Shown piece by piece: positions 1 through 6,584 of a stretch of DNA of 8,887 nucleotides (position 1 is its first letter; each line of letters begins with the position of its first letter). The DNA lies in the NCBI GenBank assembly GCA_040384645.1, contig JAZKIX010000012.1, forward strand, positions 1-8,887. Reading direction: 5' to 3'. This stretch comes from JAZKIX01 sp040384645 (GTDB lineage Bacteria > Pseudomonadota > Gammaproteobacteria > Burkholderiales > Burkholderiaceae_D). The position numbers were made by a program, and so were the translations under genes. The notes beneath the pieces are model-generated. The model made no database searches. It was not told the origin of the DNA and saw only the letters and a program-made list of their open reading frames with translations.

Positions 1-614
1 GCTTCGATCAAGTGATTCATCAAGCCGACTGCGATCAAATCGGTGGCTGCAATCACGGCAGTAAATGGCAGTCCCGATGCCAGCAATGCCTTGCATGCGT
101 TCAAGCCACCTGCATAGCCGGACTCTTCCACCATGACTTCATACGCTGGCGTTTCCGGCAAACCATGCTGGCGCAAGGCGCTACGAAATCCATATAAGCG
201 CTCGCTCTGGTCAAATTCATTCAAGAAGCCGACAAAGAAAATATGCCGATGCCCTTGACCGATCAAATAGTTGGTCGCTTCTATGATGGCGCCGCGATTG
301 TCGGCCTGGATCGAGGTCACCAAGGGCAATTTGAAATCATGCGCCATGCTGACCACCGGCTTGCCACTGGCGACGATGTCGCTTAATTGAATTGGGTTGA
401 TCGAGTCATTCCAGACGATCCAGCCATCGACCAAGTCGAGCGCGACCGGAATCGACAGAGGGCGCCGCCGCCCGGCACGGATCGACAACAGGCGTATCCC
501 AGCTGCTCTGGCCGCGCGATGCAGTTCCCTAATTACGTCGCCGTAATAGAAACCACCCAGGTAAGGCGACAGCACGCCAATCGTGCGTTGCGGTTTGGGG
601 CTCTGGCTGGGCAT
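1..614 (-). CDS. LacI-type periplasmic-binding-like sensor protein, N-terminal part, no HTH (runs off left edge)
   Basis: The 204 visible codons read as the ligand-binding fold shared by LacI/GalR regulators and sugar-binding proteins (Peripla_BP_3 type). Visible hallmarks are the first strand TIGVLSPYLGGFYYG (residues 11-25), VDGWIVWND (62-70), GKPVVSM (84-90), the hinge region SIQADNRGAIIEATNYLI (101-118), HRHIFFVGF followed by ER.YGFRSAL (122-147), and FTAVIAATDLIAVGL (184-198). The ATG at 614-612 is the first possible start, because an in-frame TAG lies at 620-618 and a consensus -10 box sits about 30 bp upstream. The usual LacI DNA-binding HTH is therefore really missing. No signal peptide is seen, so the protein is probably cytoplasmic. 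In known families such HTH-less domains are fused to a C-terminal output module (AraC-type HTH, GGDEF/EAL or kinase). That part lies outside the window, so the output is unknown. The domain call is firm; ligand and function are not. Confidence 0.85.
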   Translation of the reverse strand, partial: MPSQSPKPQRTIGVLSPYLGGFYYGDVIRELHRAARAAGIRLLSIRAGRRRPLSIPVALDLVDGWIVWNDSINPIQLSDIVASGKPVVSMAHDFKLPLVTSIQADNRGAIIEATNYLIGQGHRHIFFVGFLNEFDQSERLYGFRSALRQHGLPETPAYEVMVEESGYAGGLNACKALLASGLPFTAVIAATDLIAVGLMNHLIE

Positions 615-648
615 GGTCTAGATTGGGTTCCCACGGAAAGGATTGCCA

Positions 649-677
649 ATTATAGGGCGAACAGTTGCAGGAGAGAA
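649..677 (-). promoter_or_regulatory. Probable sigma-70 promoter of the LacI-type sensor gene
   Basis: On the minus strand a perfect TATAAT -10 box lies at 654-649. The hexamer at 17-bp spacing, TTCTCT (677-672), is a poor -35; a better TTGATT (682-677) would give a 22-bp spacer. Transcription would start near 642, leaving a leader of about 28 nt before the ATG at 614. This fits the short, HTH-less N-terminus. The -10 is convincing; the weak -35 suggests a modest or activated promoter. Confidence 0.5.
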
Positions 678-770
678 TCAATCTTTACGGAAATGATTTT
701 GCAGCGTGGTACCGACGTCGACGTCCGCTTGGTATTGCCGGAATTTGCCAATGAATTATGAATATATAGG

Positions 771-847
771 GGAGTATAAAGGTAAATAGCGGTCTATCCG
801 CACATATTTAAAGGCTTTAAAAATATACATGCCGGAGTATATTTTTA
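771..847. repeat. Degenerate 77-bp direct repeat, copy A
   Basis: This copy begins with GGAGTATA (771-778) and has a second GGAGTATA at 834-841, exactly 63 bp later. Copy B at 1832-1908 has the same 8-mer pair with the same 63-bp spacing, and 49 of 77 positions are identical without gaps. Further shared blocks are CCGCAC (798-803), TTT (807-809), GGC (813-815), ATAC (825-828) and TTTTA (843-847). Internally TTTAAAGGCTTTAAA is a near-perfect palindrome, and TCCG (797-800) can pair with CGGA (833-836), so the block can fold as a hairpin. No known element family is recognised. It could be a binding-site pair, a repeated structured RNA or the remains of a mobile element. Confidence 0.6.
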
Positions 848-1132
848 GCATTTAACGTGAAGTCTTGACAAATATACGCAATGAAAAACGACAATCTAAT
901 GCGGCGACAGTCATTTAACGAAGCGGTGGCACAGGGCGATGCAGTGTGAAAAGGCGATGGTAAGCATTGAACCGGCCGAATGATATTCACATTATCAATG
1001 TCATTCATTGGAAATTGAAATTGGATAAATAACTTCGGAATCCCTACACTTCAATTCAACAAAGCGACGAACACACATTGACGAGCATCAACAAGTATTA
1101 ATAAGTATTAACGAGAGAAAAGGAAAACCATC
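848..1132. other. AT-rich intergenic leader before the first small gene
   Basis: No convincing gene is seen here on either strand. It holds a CAATG-N5-CATTG inverted repeat (996-1010), an isolated TTGACA (865-870) without a well-spaced -10, and a TTGACG (1078-1083) upstream of AT-rich TATTAA-like hexamers that could drive the small gene at 1133 but with poor spacing. A 63-codon minus-strand frame at 817-1008 has no ribosome-binding site and overlaps repeat A, so it is not called. Confidence 0.4.
1093..1112 (+). repeat. Tandem 10-bp repeat in the leader of the first small gene
   Basis: AAGTATTAAT at 1093-1102 is followed directly by AAGTATTAAC at 1103-1112, 9 of 10 bases identical. The pair ends 20 bp before the ATG at 1133. 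A 10-bp period places both copies on the same helix face, so it could be a protein-binding site or duplicated -10-like sequence. It could also be simple AT-rich slippage. Confidence 0.5.
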
Positions 1133-1381
1133 ATGTCAACATTAGCCAACGCCATTTTGCTGCAAGCCGCCATCCCTTTGGATACGCGTGCCGTTGCCAG
1201 GGACACCACGCGCTTTTCCGCAGTGGTCGCCGGCGCACTGAAGGACATGGGAATGTTTTCGATGCGGTTTGTCTCAATGCAGTCTTGTGCCGCCGCTGTG
1301 CAGGCCATCGCCCACTGGGTGAGCGGCGCCTCACAATCACACCAACAACGTCGCTTGACAGTTGCATTTGCGGCCCGTTGA
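1133..1381 (+). CDS. Small hypothetical protein, 82 aa
   Basis: The family is not recognised. The ATG is preceded by AGGA (1121-1124) with 8-nt spacing, a good ribosome-binding site, and this is the main support for the gene. The product is alanine-rich. A hydrophobic N-terminus (MSTLANAILLQAAIPL) precedes a charged stretch, an amphipathic alanine-rich middle (CAAAVQAIAHWV, residues 52-63) and a basic tail ending in AFAAR. There is one cysteine (C52). No transmembrane segment or signal peptide is clear. It lies 94 bp before a second small gene on the same strand, and the two probably share a transcript that ends at the terminator at 1786-1820. Overlapping frames on the other strand are of similar length, so coding status rests on the RBS and context only. 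Confidence 0.5.
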   Translation: MSTLANAILLQAAIPLDTRAVARDTTRFSAVVAGALKDMGMFSMRFVSMQSCAAAVQAIAHWVSGASQSHQQRRLTVAFAAR

Positions 1382-1404
1382 TTTAGCCCGGACGGGGCAG
1401 AATC

Positions 1405-1443
1405 GCAAAGTCGTGATGATTGATATATCTAGGCCGACTTTGC
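1405..1443 (+). promoter_or_regulatory. Inverted repeat/hairpin between the two small genes
   Basis: GCAAAGTCG (1405-1413) and CGACTTTGC (1435-1443) are perfect 9-bp complementary arms separated by 21 nt. The loop holds a GATATATC palindrome (1422-1429). The hairpin ends 21 nt before the AAGGA ribosome-binding site of the downstream small gene and has no U-tract, so it is not an intrinsic terminator. It may be an operator, an RNA-stability element or a translational control structure. Confidence 0.5.
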
Positions 1444-1475
1444 AAAACCGATTTCTTCAAATTTAAGGACTTATC

Positions 1476-1694
1476 ATGAACATATTATTACCAAACTATC
1501 CTATCAATTTTGTCGCTCTGTACGAACACGCCAGTTTTAATAAAGCACCGCGTGCAGTAGTCAAAAAGAATGTGGTGCCAGCCAAGAGCGTCAGCTTCAA
1601 ACTGGCAAAAATGATCCGCCGCGCCCTGTATGCGCGGGTCAAGATCATCGTCACCTTGCGCCCAAGTCGCCATGCAGGTTTGTTGCCGGCGTAA
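1476..1694 (+). CDS. Small basic hypothetical protein, 72 aa
   Basis: The family is not recognised. AAGGA (1465-1469) lies 6 nt before the ATG, a strong ribosome-binding site. The product is strongly basic: a short hydrophobic N-terminus (MNILLPNYPINFVALYEH) is followed by a lysine/arginine-rich body with KKNVVPAK (residues 30-37) and KLAKMIRRALYARVK (42-56), which is amphipathic, then LRPSRHAGLLPA at the end. A cationic amphipathic segment could bind nucleic acid or membrane, but nothing shows which. The gene is followed about 90 bp later by an intrinsic terminator on the same strand, which supports real transcription through it. Confidence 0.55.
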   Translation: MNILLPNYPINFVALYEHASFNKAPRAVVKKNVVPAKSVSFKLAKMIRRALYARVKIIVTLRPSRHAGLLPA

Positions 1695-1785
1695 TTGCAG
1701 TGGCAGCGTGATTTAAGTTTTTATGTAAGTTTTTGCTTCGTTTCGGTTTCATCTCCTCATCCTAGCCCTCAAAGCAGGATTTATG

Positions 1786-1820
1786 CCCCGCAGACGCAAG
1801 TCTCGCGGGGATTTTTTTTT
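1786..1820 (+). terminator. Rho-independent terminator after the small genes
   Basis: CCCCGC (1786-1791) plus AGAC (1792-1795) pairs with GTCT (1800-1803) plus GCGGGG (1805-1810) around a GCAA tetraloop of the stable GNRA class, with a single bulged C1804. Nine T residues follow (1812-1820). The T-tract is on the plus strand only, so it ends plus-strand transcription from the small genes, not the minus-strand operon that ends at 1932. Confidence 0.9.
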
Positions 1821-1831
1821 GTCTTTTTGAC

Positions 1832-1908
1832 GGAGTATATGAAAAAACATAGGCTATCCCGCACGGGTTTGTTGGCGCTTAAATAATACGGGCGGGAGTA
1901 TACTTTTA
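1832..1908. repeat. Degenerate 77-bp direct repeat, copy B
   Basis: Direct-repeat partner of 771-847, offset by exactly 1061 bp, with GGAGTATA at 1832-1839 and 1895-1902. CCCGC (1858-1862) can pair with GCGGG (1892-1896). In copy A the equivalent arms are different bases that also pair, so the base of the hairpin appears to be kept although the sequence changed. It sits between the terminator and the 3' end of the sensor-kinase gene, where on the minus strand the hairpin might also affect the end of the operon transcript. The family is unknown. Confidence 0.6.
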
Positions 1909-1931
1909 CTTCAAAACGGCTTTTTCCGGCT

Positions 1932-3905
1932 TCAAACCCGCTTGATTTGACGTGGCAAATCAATGGTAAAGCTAGTGCCAACGCCCACCCTGCTACTCAA
2001 GGCGACGCTGCCGCCATGACGTTCGATCACGGTACGCACGATCAGCAAGCCTAAACCGGTACCGTCGCTGCCGCCCGGCGTGGCGTGCAGCGATTTATGG
2101 AAACGTCCAAACAGCGCCGGCAAGGCATCCTCGGCAATACCGGCGCCTTGGTCGGTAATCGTCACTAACCAAGACTGTTGCTTTGTATTTAAGCCGATGC
2201 TAATTTCCGTACCGGGCGGTGCGTGCCGGATCGCGTTCGACAGCAAGTTGGCAAAAGCGCGATGCAGCAAGCTGGCTTCGCCCATCATCAACGCTTCAGA
2301 ATCGGCGACCTCGAAATGACGCGCTAACGTCACCCCTTTGGCATTGGCTTGCGGCCAGAATTCATCGATTGCTTCGTCCAGTATCGCCAGCAGACAGCAG
2401 GCTGCGAAATGTTGTTCGCTAATTGCTTCCGCCCGTGCCAGCCGCAGGAAATCATCGGCCATCGCCAGGGCGCGGTCGGCGCAGTTACGCATGGTGGTTA
2501 GCCAGTGTGATGGAGCGTTGACAGCGGCATCGCCTACAGTCGGAGCGCTGGTCGCACTGTCCATCAAAGTAATGAGCGAAGCGAGCGGCGTGCGCAGGTC
2601 GTGGGAAATAAAACGCAGCGCTTCTTCCCTCTGCAATTGGGCGGTGTCAAGTTTGGCGCGCAGGCTGCGGATGCGTTCCATGCGTTCGATCAGGGTATGG
2701 CGCGTTGCCGGTTGCGCGCTTTGGCTGGCCTGGATCGTGATTCGCGCCAACTCTTCATCGATCAGGCTTTGCGCAGCTTCCAGGCAGCGCCAGCTCCACA
2801 GCGGATAAGCCAGCAGCAGCGCAATCAAGCTGCCGGCTGGCGGCCACCACAGGCCCGATATTTGCGGCGTCACGATGGCTGTCGCGAGCGCGATCAGGAG
2901 CGTCGCTAGCACCAGTGCCAGCGCATTGCGATTGGACAAGCGCGGCATTAACAGCATTACGATCAGCGGCAACAATATGCTGGCAAGGCTGATGCTGACG
3001 TTATCGAGTACGCCTATGCTGCACCGGCTGCGCTCGCCTTCCAGGATGTTGGCGATGATCTCGACCCCAGCCATCGGGCCGTGTCCGCGTGTCGCTGGTA
3101 CCGTGTAGGAATCGCCCATACCGGTGGCGAAGGCGCCGACCAGCACGATTTTGTTTGCAAACGTATCGGCCGCGATATTGCCCTTGATGACTTCGGCATA
3201 GGACACCGTGTTGAAACTGCCGGCCGGTGCCAGGAAGGGAATGCGGCGGAAGGAATTTGCATTCCACGGTTTTTGCGCTTTCTCTGCAGCTTGCGGCAAG
3301 ATCGATTCGGTTCGCCTTGCAGGATCGGCCAATGCCAATAGCTGCAGCGCCAGATGCGCTTGCGGTGCCGTAGCCGCAGCGCCAAAACGATGGTAGCCGC
3401 GCATCACACCGTCATGATCGAGGCTGGCTTCGATATGACCGAGGCTGGCTGCGGCCGAAGCCAGCTGCGGTATCGGCGGCAGCGCTTGCCATGCGCCGTC
3501 GGCGCCATTGTCGCCAATCACGGGCAAGATCACGCGACCGCTGCGCCGCATCGCTTGCGCCAGCGCCAGGTCGGCGCCGGGTTCGGCTGCTGCTTCAGTC
3601 AGCAAGATATCGAGCGCAATGGCACGTGCGCCTTGCTGTGTCAGCCGGTCGATCAATGCCGCATGCACATCGCGCCGCCACGGCCACTTGCCGATCTGGG
3701 CGATGCTGGCATCGTCGATGGCGATCAGCACAATATCGGCCGGCACCGGCCGCGCTGCCATGCTGATGGCAAGGTCGAATACCGCATCGTTCAATGGTGC
3801 CAGCCAGCCGCCGAGCGAACTGCCGGCCGCAAGGCTCAGCAATATTAGAGTGATGCCCAGCCATTCAAGAAACAGGCGGCGGTATCCCTTGATCCGGGCG
3901 CTCAT
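1932..3905 (-). CDS. CHASE2-domain sensor histidine kinase
   Basis: This 657-aa membrane kinase would autophosphorylate on histidine and pass phosphate to a response regulator, probably the one encoded two genes upstream. A first membrane segment (about residues 13-33) precedes an extracytoplasmic CHASE2 sensory domain (about 38-300, with IVLIAIDDASIAQIGKWPWRR at 58-78 and NKIVLVGAFATG at 251-262). Three further membrane segments follow (about 303-320, 328-346, 357-372), the usual CHASE2 topology. A helical linker (374-430) leads to the HisKA box FISHDLRTPL with H435. The ATPase domain has an N-box around N557 (NLLSNAIRHA), G1 DQGAGI (585-590), F-box LFGRFHK (598-604) and G2 GTGLGL (615-620). 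All catalytic motifs are intact. The ATG lies 4 nt after the FecR-gene stop, so translation is probably coupled; its own ribosome-binding site is weak. The ligand is unknown. Confidence 0.95.
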   Translation of the reverse strand: MSARIKGYRRLFLEWLGITLILLSLAAGSSLGGWLAPLNDAVFDLAISMAARPVPADIVLIAIDDASIAQIGKWPWRRDVHAALIDRLTQQGARAIALDILLTEAAAEPGADLALAQAMRRSGRVILPVIGDNGADGAWQALPPIPQLASAAASLGHIEASLDHDGVMRGYHRFGAAATAPQAHLALQLLALADPARRTESILPQAAEKAQKPWNANSFRRIPFLAPAGSFNTVSYAEVIKGNIAADTFANKIVLVGAFATGMGDSYTVPATRGHGPMAGVEIIANILEGERSRCSIGVLDNVSISLASILLPLIVMLLMPRLSNRNALALVLATLLIALATAIVTPQISGLWWPPAGSLIALLLAYPLWSWRCLEAAQSLIDEELARITIQASQSAQPATRHTLIERMERIRSLRAKLDTAQLQREEALRFISHDLRTPLASLITLMDSATSAPTVGDAAVNAPSHWLTTMRNCADRALAMADDFLRLARAEAISEQHFAACCLLAILDEAIDEFWPQANAKGVTLARHFEVADSEALMMGEASLLHRAFANLLSNAIRHAPPGTEISIGLNTKQQSWLVTITDQGAGIAEDALPALFGRFHKSLHATPGGSDGTGLGLLIVRTVIERHGGSVALSSRVGVGTSFTIDLPRQIKRV

Positions 3906-3909
3906 ACGC

Positions 3910-5560
3910 TCATAACAGGAACAGTAGCGGCGTCAATATCCACCAGGGAAATGCACGGCTTTCCAGTGCCGGAATCACAATTTTCTGAACCGGTGTGTAC
4001 GAGCCGACAAAGCCATCAGGATCGATGGCGCGGGTGCGGGTGTAATAGCTGCCGGGGCCGGGCAGGGCGACTGTGGTTTCCGGCACATCCAGCGTGAATT
4101 CGTGCAGCATTTTTTGGAATCCCTCATCGCTGGAAAACTGGAATTGATGCCGTTGGCCGGGGTCTTGGTTCCAACTAAATTTAAGCTTGCCATCGACCTC
4201 GGTCGCTGGCGCAATCGGTTCCCGTTCCGGCATGACTGTAAACGATTGCGGGTCGGAAAACGGCCCCTGTTCGCCCTCGGCAGTAATGCTGGCGACGCGC
4301 CAGTGATATTGCTTGGCCGGCAAGATTACGGCGTCGATATGGCTGGTCGATGCGACTTGTTCGATCTGTGTCGAATCCGGCTTGAAGTCGAGATCACTCG
4401 ATAATTCGAGCCGATAGTNNNNNNNNNNTCCACTGAAAGCGCGGCTCGCCGGTCTGCAGTTTTGCCTGCGATGCCGGTTGCATCAAGAACGGCGGTTCAG
4501 GGCGTGCCGCCAGTTCGATTTTGAGGATGGCATCGTGTCCTTCCAGCCCACTTGGCGCAATGGCCCGCACATGGAGCCAATATTCGCCATCGGGAATATC
4601 GGAAAATTTTGCTTCCCTATCGATAGGGAAAACGTCTTCCGCAAACGGCATGCGGTTTTTTTCATCGGTCGAGACCGCCACCCTAAACGCCGTAGCGCCA
4701 GGCATTGCCGGCAAGGGAATGCGGACAATCGGCCGATTCTGCAATCGCGGCACTGCCGACAAATCGGGCGCGAGACTCAAGGCTTGCGGCGCTTGTGGAC
4801 CATCGTCGTTGACAATCGCGCCATAGCTGGCTTCGATTATTTGCAACGCTTCGCCGGCTTTTTGCGGCGTGGCTTTGACGCTGCCTTGGAGCACTTCAGT
4901 GTGTGTTGCACTGCGATTGTCGAGCGCGTCATCCACCGCAACGCGAAACACTGTGCCGCGCACGCCGACTACTGCCTGACGCGTCTTGATCTTCAGGCGC
5001 GGCGCGCTACTGCCGTCGGGGATGACGTGCGATTCGACCCGGCCGCGTTGCAAATAAATCTGCGAACGGACAATTGGCAAGACCTCGGATTGTTTTAAAA
5101 AATCAAGTTTGATGCTGCTATTGGGCGGCACCGCAACCTGGCTCTGGTCTGGCAAGCTGAGTGTGACGAAGCCATTGTCGCCAGTCTGCAATTGCGCACC
5201 TTCGCCCAGACGCTGATCGGCGGTGAGTGGTTTGCCGTCGACCGTTACCGTACCGATCAGGTAAGTGATGCCGGCAGTGCCAGCCTTGAGCCGCATCAAG
5301 TGCAAGGGGATGCGCAGCACAGTGCCGACCGGGATGCGGCGCGGATCGCGCACCTGGTTGATTTGCTGTAGCTGCTGCCAGCGGCGCGTGTCACCGACCA
5401 CATTGCGGGCGATAGATTCTAGTGTTTCGCCTTGGCGTACCGGGTATTGGTATTCATCGTCGTCGGCATGTGCTGGATGCGGATGGAGCAGGCTCAAGCA
5501 GGCAAGGGCGATGGCGGTTTTTAACTGATTTTTCAACTTATTACTTATTAGGCGATTCAT
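3910..5560 (-). CDS. Periplasmic LysM-FecR domain protein (one gene interrupted by an N-run)
   Basis: The start overlaps the response-regulator stop as ATGA. Residues 1-32 are a signal peptide ending in HPHPAHA. A LysM domain (about 38-86, from YPVRQGETLESIA to GTVLRIP) suggests peptidoglycan or glycan contact. A FecR domain follows (about 115-230, with RLGEGAQLQTGDNGFVTLSL and a VVGVRGTVFRVAV motif), then fibronectin/Ig-like repeats (about 275-352 and from 354 onward). After the N-run at 4419-4428 the frame beginning YRLELSSDLDF continues the second repeat through YHWRV to a short hydrophobic tail (FPWWILTPLLFLL), a possible membrane anchor. Read literally, the ten Ns shift the frame to a stop at 4394, but the domain clearly continues in another frame, so the true gap must be a multiple of 3. 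Total length is about 545-550 aa. Classical FecR proteins are signalling proteins of the cell envelope; here the partner is probably the adjacent CHASE2 kinase rather than a sigma factor (inference). Confidence 0.88.
4419..4428. other. Ten-N assembly gap inside the LysM-FecR gene
   Basis: A run of exactly ten N, probably a placeholder of unknown true length. Coding frames on either side join only if the true insert is a multiple of three, so ten is not the real length. Any gene split called here is an artefact of the gap. Confidence 0.9.
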
Positions 5561-6453
5561 GGATTAGCACTCAGTTCCAGTGCAGCATCAACGGCTGCAG
5601 CCAAGGCTTCGGTCTTTTCCAGCCGATACCCGAAGCCGTAGATGGAGCTGAGACGGTAGCCGTTTTCAGGACGCAATCCCATGCGTATCCGCAGTTTGCT
5701 GATATGGCTGTCGATGGTGCGGGTGGTCACTGCATCGATCGCATGTGTTGCCTGATTGTTGGCGGCGCGGCCCCAGATGGTTTCGAGCAAATGGCCGCGC
5801 GACACCACGCGGCCGATATGGCGGAACAGGAACACAGCGATTTCAAATTCCTTGTGGGTCAAGGCGATTTCTTTGCCGTGGGCCGATACCGTGGCATGGG
5901 TCAGGTCGAATTCATACGGCGCCGCAAGCAATTGATTCGATCCTGGCTGTACAAAAGCGGCGCGCCGCAGCAGGGCGATGATGCGGGCCAGCAATTCCAA
6001 CCGGCGCACTGGCTTCACCATATAGTCGTCGGCGCCGCAACTGAGGCCATGCACGATATCGGTTTCAGAATCGCGGCTGGTGATGAAAATCATCGGTATC
6101 TTCAGGTTGCGCTCATGCCGCAACCATTGCATGACCACATCGCCGGACGTGTCGGGCAGGTTCCAGTCCAGCAGCATCAAATCAAAACTTTCGCGCTGGA
6201 TTTCCTTCATCAGCGCCGCGCTGGTACTAAAGCACGACACCGTGGCGCCGCCTTCTTGCAGCCAGGCGCAGATGGTGTCGCGTTGGATCGGATCGTCTTC
6301 CAGCAAGGCGACGCGCAGTTGGCCGATGCTGAGCTGGCTATTATTTGCATGCGTAGAAAATTCCTGACGTTCCAGTCTTTTTGCCGCGGTGCCATTTGTT
6401 GCCAATCCATTCGGTACGTCAGCGAAATGCAGGAGCGGATTTTTCGTATTCAT
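5557..6453 (-). CDS. OmpR/PhoB-family response regulator
   Basis: This 298-aa DNA-binding regulator has a receiver domain at about 46-165 with acidic pocket E52-D53-D54, phosphoacceptor D96 (in LMLLDWNLP), conserved T125 (FITSRD) and K147 (DDYMVKPVR). All are intact. The C-terminal winged helix (about 178-280) has the recognition-helix stretch TRTIDSHISKLRIRMG and the wing ending IYGFGYRL, typical of OmpR/PhoB. It is first in an operon with the FecR and CHASE2-kinase genes, and its stop overlaps the FecR-gene start, so the kinase is its likely partner. An unusual 45-residue N-terminal extension of polar, low-complexity character precedes the receiver. No in-frame ATG or GTG lies nearer, and the ribosome-binding site before 6453 is weak, so the exact start is less certain than the identity. 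The family binds tandem direct repeats; such repeats occur upstream at 6657-6672 and 6761-6776. Confidence 0.95.
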   Translation of the reverse strand: MNTKNPLLHFADVPNGLATNGTAAKRLERQEFSTHANNSQLSIGQLRVALLEDDPIQRDTICAWLQEGGATVSCFSTSAALMKEIQRESFDLMLLDWNLPDTSGDVVMQWLRHERNLKIPMIFITSRDSETDIVHGLSCGADDYMVKPVRRLELLARIIALLRRAAFVQPGSNQLLAAPYEFDLTHATVSAHGKEIALTHKEFEIAVFLFRHIGRVVSRGHLLETIWGRAANNQATHAIDAVTTRTIDSHISKLRIRMGLRPENGYRLSSIYGFGYRLEKTEALAAAVDAALELSANP

Positions 6454-6522
6454 GTTGCCGTAGGAAAAGTTTAAGGGCGGAGTTTAAACGATCAGCTGCT
6501 GGCTCGGCTTGTTGTCGGCGCA

Positions 6523-6551
6523 TTTTTACCTGACGTAAAACACTATTTCAA
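6523..6551 (-). promoter_or_regulatory. Candidate promoter of the response-regulator operon with overlapping palindrome
   Basis: On the minus strand TTGAAA (6551-6546) and TAAAAA (6528-6523) are separated by exactly 17 bp, giving a plausible sigma-70 promoter with a leader of about 63 nt. The perfect inverted repeat TTTTAC-CTGAC-GTAAAA (6524-6540) overlaps the -10 and part of the spacer, which is where a repressor operator would act. Both calls are pattern-based. A second possible -10, TATCAT (6622-6617), lies further upstream and could be used instead. Confidence 0.4.
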
Positions 6552-6584
6552 TCGACTGCCTGGTAATTGCTAAATTGCAATGTT

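Noticed and set aside
387..761. 124-codon plus-strand frame opposite the LacI-type sensor
   Set aside because: Antisense to a clear ligand-binding domain; the product has no recognisable features.
865..900. TTGACA (865) with TCTAAT (895) as a promoter for the small genes
   Set aside because: The spacer is 24 bp, too long for a sigma-70 promoter, and no gene starts within a reasonable distance.
817..1008. 63-codon minus-strand frame in the AT-rich leader
   Set aside because: No Shine-Dalgarno before its ATG, overlaps repeat A, and its composition is not protein-like.
1695..1886. 63-codon plus-strand frame starting right after the second small gene
   Set aside because: TTG start with no ribosome-binding site, and it reads through a strong intrinsic terminator and its T-tract.
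771..1902. CRISPR array or integron attC sites as an explanation for the repeated GGAGTATA
   Set aside because: The repeat unit is only 8 bp inside a larger degenerate block, there are only two blocks 1 kb apart, no cas or integrase gene is present, and attC core motifs are missing.
3354..3915. Overlapping plus-strand frames opposite the CHASE2 domain
   Set aside because: Shadow frames of the kinase gene, with arginine/alanine-rich low-complexity translations and no domain.
5422..6474. Long (350-codon) plus-strand open frame opposite the response regulator and FecR gene
   Set aside because: It lies antisense to genes with intact, well-conserved domains, its own translation resembles no family, and it has no ribosome-binding site; it is a by-product of GC-rich coding on the other strand.
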